A stretch of DNA of 64,000 bases from contig NZ_JAOWPS010000001.1 in the NCBI RefSeq assembly GCF_025753795.1, positions 1,178,001 through 1,242,000 of the forward strand, read 5' to 3'. The stretch is from Mesorhizobium sp. YC-39. GTDB taxonomy: Bacteria; Pseudomonadota; Alphaproteobacteria; Rhizobiales; Rhizobiaceae. Shown in pieces: positions 27,992 to 36,406 of this stretch (within the stretch, counting starts at the first letter, position 1; every line of letters begins with the position of its first letter). The translations under genes were made by a program, and so were the position numbers. The notes beneath the pieces are model-generated. The model ran no database searches and was not told the origin of the DNA. It saw nothing but the letters and a program-made list of their open reading frames with translations.

Positions 27992-28756
27992 CTATCCAGC
28001 CCGAGCGGCGTTGCGCGCGCGCATGTGTTCGAGGACATGCCGGCCGGAACCCTCGACATGGCGCGCAATGAGTTCGGCCGCCTCGTCGGCATTTCCCGCT
28101 TTTACGTGCGCGATGAGTTCGCGGTGCTCGCGAATGATCGCGGCACGCCGCGCGAGCGTGAAATTGAAACGCCGGCTCACGGCTCGCAGCACTTCACGAT
28201 GCTTCCACCAAAGCTCGGCGGCATGGCGGTTATAGTGCCGCTGGTACATCACGGTGTGGAAAGCGGTATCCAGCTCACTGTGCCTGAATGTGTCGGCAAA
28301 GTTGTTCTCTTCAATCAGGCCCTGGAGACGTTCGAGTTCGGCGATGTCCTCGACGGTGGCCATATTCACGAACCATCGCGTAAGGGCCGGCTCGATCAGG
28401 ACTCCGATCTCGTAGATATCCCGGACAAAGTCCTGATCTATGGGTCGGACGCGCGCCCCGCGGTTTGGAACGAAGGTGACAAAGCCCTCGCCGCGCAACA
28501 GCTGCAGAGCCTCGCGCACGGGGTTGGTCGAGGTGCCATGACGCCGGGCGAGATCGGTTACCACAAGCCGTTCGTTGGCGACGAGCCGCCCTTCGATGAT
28601 GTCTTCCCTGATCAGTTCATAAAGCGAGGCGCCCTCGCTGGAGGCCCCGAGAGGGTCAATCCCTTCGGGTGGCTCTGCTTTAAAATCACTTGTCTCGGCC
28701 AAGGCCGGCTCCCCCAATCGATACACAATTTTGTCAATATCACGCACGGTTTCCAT
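27992..28756 (-). CDS. GntR-family regulator with FCD domain (module 1)
   Basis: A 254-residue regulator. After a 40-residue N-terminal tail, the winged HTH runs through YELIREDIIEGRLVANERLV and TSTNPVREALQLLRGEGFV. The FCD effector domain follows, with the Asp and His metal residues in the pattern ELDTAFHTVMYQ and EHRELI. FCD regulators usually sense small organic acids and repress catabolic operons. The start at 28756 is close to the divergent promoter. The gene separates the minus-strand enzymes C-B-A from the plus-strand importer with enzyme D and RraA. Direct repeats just upstream are candidate operators. Confidence 0.88.
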   Translation of the reverse strand: METVRDIDKIVYRLGEPALAETSDFKAEPPEGIDPLGASSEGASLYELIREDIIEGRLVANERLVVTDLARRHGTSTNPVREALQLLRGEGFVTFVPNRGARVRPIDQDFVRDIYEIGVLIEPALTRWFVNMATVEDIAELERLQGLIEENNFADTFRHSELDTAFHTVMYQRHYNRHAAELWWKHREVLRAVSRRFNFTLARRAAIIREHRELIAHVKAGNADEAAELIARHVEGSGRHVLEHMRARNAARAG

Positions 28757-28759
28757 AAA

Positions 28760-28799
28760 CAATGTACGATTTATCGCGTTGACAGACAATCTACGATCT
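28760..28799. promoter_or_regulatory. Direct-repeat candidate operator overlapping a -35 box
   Basis: CAATGTACGATTT (28760-28772) and CAATCTACGATCT (28787-28799) differ at two of 13 positions and are 27 bases apart. A TTGACA at 28779-28784 lies between them and could be the -35 box for the importer operon, though no good -10 sequence follows at the standard distance. Position between the GntR gene and its divergent target suggests a binding site for that regulator. Confidence 0.45.
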
Positions 28800-28913
28800 G
28801 AAAACGTACAAAGCGCTCGAAGGGATACATTTAATAGCTGTCTCGCAGCCGACGAGCAAAAGACCGCTCGCCTCGATGCAGAGCGGCATGGGAGAGAAAC
28901 CTGGAGGATACCT

Positions 28914-30395
28914 ATGACGAGGATTACACTCGGCGGTGCCGTCCTGCGCGGCACTGTCTCCGCTGCTTTAATGGCATCTTTGATGTCGGCATCGGCGCTC
29001 GGTGCGGCGCCGGTCGACTTGAGCAAGTGGTCGCCGGAATATGTGCGCTCCATTGCAGGCACACAGGATTTTGATACGGCGGCCGATTGCGGCAAGGTCA
29101 CCCCGCTCGACTACAAGGGGCGACTGACTTTCTGGTATCAGGGCGTGTTCGAGGGCGACCCCGACCTCCTGCGCCAGTACTACAAGGATTTCTTCGAGAC
29201 CTTCCGCAAGACCTATCCGAACATCCAGCTCGAGGAACAAGCCCTCACCTATAACGACCTTCTTGACAAGTTCCGCACGGCGCTCCTTGGCAATGCCGCG
29301 CCGATGGCGGTCCGCCTGCAAATCCTGGGTGGCACCGAGTTCGCCTCAAAGGGCTATCTGGAGCCGCTCAAGCCCGAGGACGTGGGGTATTCGACCGAGG
29401 ACTTCTGGCCCGGCGCCATGAAGGCGGTGACCTGGGACGGGACGACCTACGGCATTCCGACCAACAACGAGACGATGGCGTTCATCTGGAACGCCGACAT
29501 CTTCAAGCGTGCAGGCCTCGATCCCGACAAGGCTCCGGCAACCTGGGACGACGTCGTCAAGTATTCCAAGCAAATCCATGACAAGCTCGGCATTGCCGGT
29601 TACGGCCTCGTGGCTCGCAAGAATGCCGGCAATACGCCGTACCGCTTCATGCCTCAGCTGTGGGCCTATGGCGGCGGCGTCTTCGACGAAGCCGCCGCGA
29701 ACCCGACCTATAAGCAGATCGAGCTCGCCAGCCCGCAGAGCAAGGCCGCGCTGCAAGCCTCTTACGACATGTACGTCCGCGACAAGTCGGTTCCGGTTTC
29801 GGCACTCACCAACCAGCAGGCCGACAACCAGCCGCTGTTCCTCGCCGGCCAGCTCGGCATGATGATCTCGCACCCGTCCGACTACAACGTCATGCTCGAC
29901 CTGCAGAAAAAGGCGACGGGCACCGACAAGGACAAGGCGCAGACCGTCATCGACAATATGCGCTACGGCCTGATTCCGACCGGCCCCGACGGCAAGCGCG
30001 CCGTCGTGTTCGGCGGTTCGAACATCCACATCCTGAAGCCCGAATATGTCGAGGGCGGCAAGGTGGACGAACCGGCTGCGAAGGCCATTATCTGCATGTG
30101 GACCAGCCCCGAATGGTCTCTGAAGATGGCCTATGCCGGCTCGAACCCGGGCAACCTTAACGGCTTCAAGACCAAATGGATGAAGGAACGTCTGGACAGC
30201 ATCAAGTTCCTCGACGTCACCACCTCGATGCTGCCATACGGCATTCCGTTCCCAGCGCTGCCGCAGTCCCCCGAGATCATGAACATCATCGTCCCGGACA
30301 TGCTGCAGAATGCCCTGACCGGAGCGATGACCGTCGACCAGGCAGCCGACGACGCGGCCAAGAAGGTCAAAGAGCTGATGGGCGGCGGACTCTAA
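28914..30395 (+). CDS. CUT1 ABC transporter substrate-binding protein (module 1)
   Basis: A 493-residue periplasmic binding protein of the sugar group-1 type. A signal peptide spans about residues 1-31 (hydrophobic AALMASLMSASALGA, then APVDLS). Further landmarks are LTFWYQGVFEGDP, TYGIPTNNETMAFIWNADIFKRAG and the C-terminal DQAADDAAKKVKELMGGG helix. GGAGG precedes the ATG at 28914 by about 7 bases. At 493 residues it is longer than usual for the family (about 420). It captures an unknown sugar or sugar acid for the permeases and ATPase that follow, and is separated from them by a hairpin. Confidence 0.9.
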   Translation: MTRITLGGAVLRGTVSAALMASLMSASALGAAPVDLSKWSPEYVRSIAGTQDFDTAADCGKVTPLDYKGRLTFWYQGVFEGDPDLLRQYYKDFFETFRKTYPNIQLEEQALTYNDLLDKFRTALLGNAAPMAVRLQILGGTEFASKGYLEPLKPEDVGYSTEDFWPGAMKAVTWDGTTYGIPTNNETMAFIWNADIFKRAGLDPDKAPATWDDVVKYSKQIHDKLGIAGYGLVARKNAGNTPYRFMPQLWAYGGGVFDEAAANPTYKQIELASPQSKAALQASYDMYVRDKSVPVSALTNQQADNQPLFLAGQLGMMISHPSDYNVMLDLQKKATGTDKDKAQTVIDNMRYGLIPTGPDGKRAVVFGGSNIHILKPEYVEGGKVDEPAAKAIICMWTSPEWSLKMAYAGSNPGNLNGFKTKWMKERLDSIKFLDVTTSMLPYGIPFPALPQSPEIMNIIVPDMLQNALTGAMTVDQAADDAAKKVKELMGGGL

Positions 30396-30417
30396 CCGAA
30401 ACCTGACCCGCGATCTC

Positions 30418-30444
30418 ACCGGCTGCGCCGAAAGTGCAGCCGGT
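30418..30444 (+). terminator. Hairpin between binding-protein and permease genes (module 1)
   Basis: ACCGGCTGC (30418-30426) pairs perfectly with GCAGCCGGT (30436-30444) around a nine-base loop, followed by TCGTT. It begins 23 bases after the binding-protein stop. As at the rha locus, it probably stabilises the upstream message and reduces read-through into the permease genes. Confidence 0.65.
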
Positions 30445-30472
30445 TCGTTCCGAAGAACAAGGGCACGCCAAA

Positions 30473-31432
30473 GTGACGATCGTGACCGGGAAGGCCGAGG
30501 CTCGCCGAAGTTTGCAAACTGGTAGGTCCGGTATGCTGCGCAAGATATGGGAGCATCGCGCTGACTATGCGTACGTGCTTCCTGCGATTGCCGTGATGCT
30601 CATCGTCATCGCCTATCCGATCTACTACACAGTTGAGCTGTCGTTCTTTAACACGCCGCCTGGCCTGCAGCTCCGCGACAAGAACTTCATCGGCATTGAC
30701 AACTACACGGCGATCCTCACCAGTGAGGTGTTCTGGAAGGTCACCTGGAACACCCTTATCTGGACGCTGGGATCGACTTTCATCTCCTTTGTCCTGGGGT
30801 TTGCCACCGCGCTGGCGCTCCATCGCGACTTTATCGGCCGTGGCGTCCTGCGCGCCATCCTGATCATTCCCTGGGTCATCAGTGCAGTCGCCGCTTCCTA
30901 TATCTGGAAGTGGATCTACCATTCGGACTTTGGCATCATCGGCGCGGTGCTGGTCCAACTTGGATTGGCCGACCGGCCACCGAATTTCATCGACAGCGTC
31001 AGCACGGTGCTGCCCTCGCTGATCGTCGTCAATATCTGGCGCGAGTTTCCGTTCGCCATGATCATGATGATGGCCGGCCTGCAGACAGTCCCGGACCAGT
31101 TGCTGCGCGCCGCGAAAGTCGACGGAGCCAATGCATGGCAGCGCTTCTGGCACGTCACCTTCCCGCACTTGAGAAACGTCTCCACGGTGACGATCCTGCT
31201 GCTGGCGGTGGCCAACTTCAATTCCTTCATCATCCCCTGGATCATGACCGGCGGCGGGCCGTCCAACGCATCCCATATCTGGATCACCCACATTTATGAG
31301 CTCGCCTTTGGCCGCCAGCGCTGGGGGGTGGCATCGGCCTATTCGGTGCTTCTGTTCCTCATCCTGATGTCGCTCGGCTACTTCTACGTCCGTGCGCTGA
31401 GCGGCAACGAGCGGAAGGACGGGAGCGCATGA
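30473..31432 (+). CDS. CUT1 ABC transporter permease, MalF/UgpA type (module 1)
   Basis: A 319-residue permease with about six transmembrane helices, the first at YVLPAIAVMLIVIAYPIYY. The cytoplasmic EAA-type loop that contacts the ATPase is visible as RAAKVDGANAWQRFWHVTFP. The start is uncertain: GTG at 30473 has AAGGG 9 bases upstream and is chosen here; an ATG at 30533 (MLRKIWEHRADYAY) would drop a poorly structured 20-residue tail and is also plausible. Its stop overlaps the start of the second permease gene, so the two are co-translated. Confidence 0.87.
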   Translation: MTIVTGKAEARRSLQTGRSGMLRKIWEHRADYAYVLPAIAVMLIVIAYPIYYTVELSFFNTPPGLQLRDKNFIGIDNYTAILTSEVFWKVTWNTLIWTLGSTFISFVLGFATALALHRDFIGRGVLRAILIIPWVISAVAASYIWKWIYHSDFGIIGAVLVQLGLADRPPNFIDSVSTVLPSLIVVNIWREFPFAMIMMMAGLQTVPDQLLRAAKVDGANAWQRFWHVTFPHLRNVSTVTILLLAVANFNSFIIPWIMTGGGPSNASHIWITHIYELAFGRQRWGVASAYSVLLFLILMSLGYFYVRALSGNERKDGSA

Positions 31433-32319
31433 GCACGATTGCCGAGCCAGCCCCTCGAAGCCAGGCCCGTCGCCGTATGCGCGTCGACGGATGGCGGTGG
31501 GGCGGGCGAATCTTCCTTGTGTTCATGCTGCTTTACACCGCGTTGCCGATGATCTGGATGCTGCTCACCTCGATCAAGTCCGGCTTCGCGGCAATGCAAT
31601 TCCCGCCGCAATGGTGGCCCGACGAGCCTACCCTTGCCAGCTACCAGAAACTGCTCGATCCGCAGAACAGCGTCGGCCAGGACTTCCTCCGCTTTTTCTG
31701 GAACAGCCTTTTCGTCTCGACCGCCACGACCATCCTTTCGGTGATCGTGGCAGTCCCCGCGGCCTACGCGTTTTCGCGCTTCACCTTCCCGGGCCGGAAC
31801 TTCCTGTTCTTCGCTGTGCTGCTGCGCAACATGTTCCCCGCGGTGATCTTTCTCGTGCCGCTGTTCATCCTGATGCGGGCGATCGGGCTGGTGAACACGC
31901 ATGGCTCGCTGGTTCTCACCTATCTCACCTTCGGCCTGCCGCTGGCGATCTGGCTGCTCAAGGGCTTTTACGACAACATCCCGATACAACTCGAGCAGGC
32001 GGCGCGGATCGATGGGGCAACGCGGTTCCAGGCCTTTATCCTGATCGTCATGCCGCTCTCGGCGCCCGGAATCATCGCCACCGCGATCTATTCCTTCATC
32101 GGCGCGTGGAACGAGTACATCTACGCCTACACCTTCCTCTCCAAGAACGACCAGCTGACACTGCCGGTCGGCATCCAGCGCTTCTTCTCGGAAAACACGA
32201 CCGACTTTCCAGGTCTGATGGCGGCCAGCTTCATGATGAGCGTGCCTGTCGTGGTGCTGTTCCTCGTCCTGCAACGATACTTCGTACGCGCCCTTACAGA
32301 AGGCGCGGTCAAGCACTAG
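31429..32319 (+). CDS. CUT1 ABC transporter permease, MalG/UgpE type (module 1)
   Basis: A 296-residue permease with six helices, the first at about 23-43 (GRIFLVFMLLYTALPMIWML). The EAA loop reads QAARIDGATRFQAFILIVMPLSAPG. It forms the heterodimeric channel with the preceding permease. The ATG at 31429 overlaps the stop of that gene (ATGA). Ten bases separate its stop from the ATPase start, in keeping with a single transcript. Confidence 0.9.
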   Translation: MSTIAEPAPRSQARRRMRVDGWRWGGRIFLVFMLLYTALPMIWMLLTSIKSGFAAMQFPPQWWPDEPTLASYQKLLDPQNSVGQDFLRFFWNSLFVSTATTILSVIVAVPAAYAFSRFTFPGRNFLFFAVLLRNMFPAVIFLVPLFILMRAIGLVNTHGSLVLTYLTFGLPLAIWLLKGFYDNIPIQLEQAARIDGATRFQAFILIVMPLSAPGIIATAIYSFIGAWNEYIYAYTFLSKNDQLTLPVGIQRFFSENTTDFPGLMAASFMMSVPVVVLFLVLQRYFVRALTEGAVKH

Positions 32320-32329
32320 GGAGTTGCCG

Positions 32330-33427
32330 ATGGCCCACGTGGTCCTCAAAGATCTCGTCAAGACCTATGGCAGCTTCAAAGCTGTCAACGACGTTTCGCT
32401 GAAGGTCAATGACGGCGAGTTCGTTGCGCTCGTCGGTCCCTCAGGTTGCGGCAAGACAACCACGCTCAATCTCGTCGCGGGGCTGATCCCGATTACATCG
32501 GGCGACATATTCATCGGCGACCGGGTCGTCAACGACCTCGACCCAAAGGACCGGGACATCGCAATGGTGTTCCAGAACTACGCGCTGTATCCGCAAAAGT
32601 CGGTCTATATGAACCTCGCCTTCCCGCTGCAGATGCGCAAGCTGCCCAAGCAGGAGATCGACAAGAAGGTCAGGGAAGCGGCGCGAGTGCTCGACATGAC
32701 GCAGTTGCTCGAGCGCAAGCCGCGCGAACTTTCAGGCGGTCAACAGCAGCGCGTGGCCCTGGGCCGCGCCCTCGTTCGAGATCCGGCGGTGTTTCTGATG
32801 GACGAACCGCTTTCCAATCTCGACGCAAAGCTGCGCGTGCAGATGCGGTCCGAAATCAAGCGGTTCCATCAGGACCTGAAGGCGACGATTATCTATGTGA
32901 CGCACGACCAGCTCGAGGCCGTGACCATGGCAGACAGGATGGCTGTAATGAACGGCGGCTATCTGCAGCAATACGATTCGCCGGCGCAAGTTTTCGCACA
33001 TCCCGCCAATATGTTCGTCGCGAGCTTCGTCGGCAGCCCGGCGATGAGCCTTATTCCGCTGGAGGCATCGACGGCAAACGGCGACACCGTTCTGACGAGC
33101 GCGGAAGGCTGGACCCTCCAGCTGTCGCAACCCAATGCCCGCAAGGTCCAGAGAGCGACGACCAAGAAGGTCGTGCTCGGTGCACGACACTCGACGATCA
33201 AGCTGCACAAGAGCGCGGTCCCTGGCGCCATTCCGGCCAAGGCCTATACGGTGGAACCGACCGGAGACGTCACTTTCGTGCAGGCGTTCCTCTCCGGCGC
33301 CATCGTCAACGTCAGCGTGCCACCGAACATTGCCGTCGCGCCTGACGAGCAGATCTGGCTCGAGTTCGACCAGGAGCGGATGCATCTGTTCGACGGCGAA
33401 ACTGAAATGGCCCTCAAGGCCAACTGA
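32330..33427 (+). CDS. CUT1 ABC transporter ATPase, UgpC/MalK type (module 1)
   Basis: A 365-residue nucleotide-binding subunit. The ABC domain shows Walker A GPSGCGKTT near 36-44, the signature LSGGQQQR, Walker [16 protein letters not shown] and the switch His in VTHDQLEAV. The C-terminal third is the regulatory TOBE/OB region seen in MalK and UgpC. It energises import by the two preceding permeases. The ATG at 32330 was preferred over TTG at 32324, since GGGAG lies 6-7 bases upstream. An enolase-superfamily gene follows after 33 bases. Confidence 0.92.
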   Translation: MAHVVLKDLVKTYGSFKAVNDVSLKVNDGEFVALVGPSGCGKTTTLNLVAGLIPITSGDIFIGDRVVNDLDPKDRDIAMVFQNYALYPQKSVYMNLAFPLQMRKLPKQEIDKKVREAARVLDMTQLLERKPRELSGGQQQRVALGRALVRDPAVFLMDEPLSNLDAKLRVQMRSEIKRFHQDLKATIIYVTHDQLEAVTMADRMAVMNGGYLQQYDSPAQVFAHPANMFVASFVGSPAMSLIPLEASTANGDTVLTSAEGWTLQLSQPNARKVQRATTKKVVLGARHSTIKLHKSAVPGAIPAKAYTVEPTGDVTFVQAFLSGAIVNVSVPPNIAVAPDEQIWLEFDQERMHLFDGETEMALKAN

Positions 33428-33460
33428 GACAGGGCGGATGCGCGTGGAACGTGGGCGTGG

Positions 33461-34624
33461 ATGACTACGAAGCTTAAGATCATCGCGATCAAGCCCTATC
33501 CAGTGTGGGTAGGAACGCGCAACCAGATGCTCGTCAAGGTCGAGACCGACCAGGGCATCTTTGGCTGGGGCGAGAGCGGCTTGAGTGGTCGCGAGAGGGC
33601 CGTGGCCGGTGCGGTCGAGCACTATCGCGAGTTTCTCATCGGCCGCGACCCGATGCAGATTGGCCGCATCTGGCAGGAGGTTTATCGCAGCCAGTATTTC
33701 GAAGGCGGGCGCGTTCTGCAGGCAGCGATTTCCGCCATCGACATCGCGCTGCACGACATCAAGGGCAAGGCGCTGGGGGTGCCGGTATACGAGTTGCTGG
33801 GCGGCAAGCAGCGCGACCGCATCCCCACCTTCGCCTCGACCGGAGACGAAGCCGAGGGCGGTGTTGCCATCGAACGAGCCCGCGAACTGCGTACACAGGG
33901 GTGGCAGGCGATTCGCTTCTTTCCCGTCGGGCAAAACAGCAGGGACATCTTCGAGCCGCGCGAGTCGATCGGCGCCACCGCAACTATGCTAAACAAGGCG
34001 CGCGCGGCGCTGGGCGACGACGTCGTCCTTGGCATCGACTATCACCATCGGCTGTCGGTGGCCGAGGCGGCGAGCTTCTGCAACAAGCTCGGCCGTGGCG
34101 TGCTTGATTTCCTCGAGGAGCCGATACGCGACGAGACACCGGAGGCCTACGAATCCCTGCGTAGGATGACCGACATTCCTTTTGCCATCGGCGAGGAATT
34201 CGCCAGCAAGTGGCAATTCCTGCCCTACATCGAGCGCGGCATCCATCAGTTCAACCGGCTGGATATTTGCAATGTCGGCGGGTTCACCGAGGCGATGAAA
34301 GTCGCCGGCTGGAGCGAGGCGCACTATGTCGACCTGATGCCGCACAATCCCCTTGGTCCAGTGTGCACGGCCGCGACCATGCATCTCGCCGCCGCGGTCC
34401 CGAATTTTGCGTGGCTCGAGACCAGGGCGCCCGAAAGAAAGCTGGGTTTTGACAATTCCGACTTCTTCCCCGTGCAACCACGGCTCGACGGTCCCGACTA
34501 TCCGGTCAGCGATCTGCCGGGGCTCGGCGTTGAGGTCAACGAAGAGGCGGTCCAGGCGGAGAGCTTTCGTTTTTGGGAAGCGCCTCACCTCAAGCGCCGC
34601 GACGGTTCCGTTACCAACTGGTAG
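33461..34624 (+). CDS. Enolase-superfamily sugar-acid dehydratase D
   Basis: A 387-residue mandelate racemase-group enzyme encoded directly after the importer. The Mg2+ ligands lie in GIDYHHRLS (Asp), FLEEPIRDE (Glu) and AIGEEFASKW (Glu); the strand-6 and -7 residues are in RLDICNVGG and LMPHNPLGP. The strand-2 position is AIRFFPV, with Arg where enzymes B, C and E carry K-x-D, so its chemistry probably differs: an Arg there recalls mannonate-type dehydratases. HNPLGP is typical of galactonate and gluconate dehydratase-like proteins. The product is expected to be a 2-keto-3-deoxy acid. The next gene encodes an RraA-type lyase 22 bases downstream. Confidence 0.85.
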   Translation: MTTKLKIIAIKPYPVWVGTRNQMLVKVETDQGIFGWGESGLSGRERAVAGAVEHYREFLIGRDPMQIGRIWQEVYRSQYFEGGRVLQAAISAIDIALHDIKGKALGVPVYELLGGKQRDRIPTFASTGDEAEGGVAIERARELRTQGWQAIRFFPVGQNSRDIFEPRESIGATATMLNKARAALGDDVVLGIDYHHRLSVAEAASFCNKLGRGVLDFLEEPIRDETPEAYESLRRMTDIPFAIGEEFASKWQFLPYIERGIHQFNRLDICNVGGFTEAMKVAGWSEAHYVDLMPHNPLGPVCTAATMHLAAAVPNFAWLETRAPERKLGFDNSDFFPVQPRLDGPDYPVSDLPGLGVEVNEEAVQAESFRFWEAPHLKRRDGSVTNW

Positions 34625-34646
34625 TTCCTTTCAACCGGAGTCCACG

Positions 34647-35396
34647 ATGACACATGCTCCCGACATTACGCGGCCGCCAAAAGACCTGATCGACGCGCTG
34701 AGGGAGATCGGCGCCGCGACGGTTGCCGGCACGCTTGGCCACATGGGTTTCCGCAATCCGCACATGGTCGGACCGGTGGCGCAGAACCACGGGAAGTCGA
34801 TCGTCGGGCCGGCGCTGACGCTGCAGTTCCTGCCGCAACGGCCCGACCTCTTCAACGAGGGAGAATATGCCGATCCGGAGACGCAACTGCACCGGCACGT
34901 GCTCTATCACGCCCAGGAGGGCGATGTGGTCGTGGTCGACGCGCGCGGTGACATGAGCTCGGGCGTCTTCGGCGATATGATGTCGACGTATTTCAAGGGC
35001 AGAGGCGGTGCGGGCATCGTCATCGATGGATGCATGCGTGATCGGCCCAATGTTGAAAAGCTCGATCTGCCCCTATGGCTGCGCGGCTGGACGCCAAATT
35101 ATCATGTACAGACCAGCATCTATCCCAATGCCGTCAACGTTCCGATTGCCTGCGGCGGTGTCACGGTGATCCCCGGCGACATCATCGTCGCCGACGACGA
35201 CGGCGTGGTGGTGCTTCCCGTCGCAATGGCCCCGAAGGTAATCGAAGAGTCACAGAAGCATCACGATTGGGAGGAGTTCTCGCGAGAGAGGCTGATGCAG
35301 GGCGCGCCGTTGCAACGCTATTATCCGCTGCATGACGATGCGCGCGGGGAGTACGAGGAGTGGCGCAAAACAAACCGCCTGGAGAACCCAAGTTAG
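34647..35396 (+). CDS. RraA-fold lyase/aldolase, long form (module 1)
   Basis: A 249-residue protein of the RraA / HMG-aldolase fold. It has GPALTLQ near 57-63, VVVVDARGD and the active-site segment IVIDGCMRDRP with the Arg-Asp pair, then VIPGDIIVADDDGVVVLP. True aldolases of this fold (4-hydroxy-4-methyl-2-oxoglutarate aldolase) use a divalent metal to cleave 4-hydroxy-2-oxo acids to pyruvate. Compared with classic members of about 160-220 residues it has an extra C-terminal segment (WEEFSRERLMQG...YYPL...EYEEW) shared with the paralogue at 48564. It probably cleaves the 2-keto acid made by enzyme D; the name RNase E inhibitor would be misleading here. Confidence 0.82.
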   Translation: MTHAPDITRPPKDLIDALREIGAATVAGTLGHMGFRNPHMVGPVAQNHGKSIVGPALTLQFLPQRPDLFNEGEYADPETQLHRHVLYHAQEGDVVVVDARGDMSSGVFGDMMSTYFKGRGGAGIVIDGCMRDRPNVEKLDLPLWLRGWTPNYHVQTSIYPNAVNVPIACGGVTVIPGDIIVADDDGVVVLPVAMAPKVIEESQKHHDWEEFSRERLMQGAPLQRYYPLHDDARGEYEEWRKTNRLENPS

Positions 35397-35578
35397 CGCA
35401 TGGATTACCCGCGGCGGGATCTGGCTCAAGAAAACCGACAAAGGAGCCTTTGGCCGACGCGCTCAGCGCAGTGCGGACGGTGCGCAGGCAGGCTGCCCGC
35501 CTCTGCCGCGCCTCGATGCGATGACCCAATCGCCATTGCGGATATCAAGTTCTGCCGCGACCCTGACCGACCGAGGTC

Positions 35579-36406
35579 TTAGACGGCCACGAGGCGGGCC
35601 AACAATGACGCAGCATCGGTGCCAGCCAAGCCAAGGTCGCGGACGCTGCTCATGTGGTTGGCCGCCGCAAGGGTCGTGCGTGAAACATCCAGTCCTTGTT
35701 TTTTCAGGTGGTCCGTGAAGATTGCGGCCTGGCTGTGGAAGGGTGGCGTCTCATCGGCTCCGACCGAGATTTCAACAGCCACTGATGGATCGCAGGTTTG
35801 GTTGATAGGCGAAAACCGCCGGACGTCTTCGTCTGTGATCGCAATTTCGCTGGCAAGGAATGAGGTCTGCAATGGTTTCAAGTCATAAAGGCCCCCAAGC
35901 AGCAGTGCGGCTTTGATGCCAGATGGCCGGCTATCGTCGTCAAAAAGCATTGTTGCCAGATGCGCTCCGGCTGAATGACCGCTAACGGTCAACAGGCCGG
36001 GATCGCCTCCGTAGTTCGCGATGTGGTCGGCCACCCACTGCTTGGCGCGGCGTACCTGGTGCACGATCGTCGCCATCCTAACGGCAGGCATGAGGGCGTA
36101 GTCGACAATGACCGCTATCGCACCTGCGTTGATAACGGTCTCGGCGACATAGGAATAGTCGCGCTTGGAGAACATCCTCCAGTAGCCACCGTGGATGAAC
36201 ATATGCACCGGCAGGCGGTGGCTGTTGCCTTTCGGGAAGAACAGGTCAACGGTTTCAGTTGCATCAGGTCCATAGGCTACGTCTGCGACCATGGGTATGT
36301 TCGCCCTGGTTTCAGTGCTGCGGCGAACGATCTCGGCGACGATGTCGTCGAATTCGACGACATGATCGCGAATGCGAAACGGATCCTTTGGCCTGGGTCC
36401 GTTCAC
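35579..36406 (-). CDS. Alpha/beta hydrolase, arylformamidase-like esterase
   Basis: A 275-residue carboxylesterase-type hydrolase. The oxyanion motif HGGYW lies near 73-77 and the nucleophile Ser is in GHSAGAHLA near 143-151; the catalytic His is probably in AANHMSSV close to the C-terminus, and Asp in GADETPPF. This pattern is that of kynurenine formamidase-like and lactone/ester hydrolases. The start is GTG at 36406, overlapping the aldehyde dehydrogenase stop. It is the third gene of the unit with Fe-ADH and ALDH, where it may open a lactone or hydrolyse an ester of the substrate; this is inference. Confidence 0.82.
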   Translation of the reverse strand: MNGPRPKDPFRIRDHVVEFDDIVAEIVRRSTETRANIPMVADVAYGPDATETVDLFFPKGNSHRLPVHMFIHGGYWRMFSKRDYSYVAETVINAGAIAVIVDYALMPAVRMATIVHQVRRAKQWVADHIANYGGDPGLLTVSGHSAGAHLATMLFDDDSRPSGIKAALLLGGLYDLKPLQTSFLASEIAITDEDVRRFSPINQTCDPSVAVEISVGADETPPFHSQAAIFTDHLKKQGLDVSRTTLAAANHMSSVRDLGLAGTDAASLLARLVAV

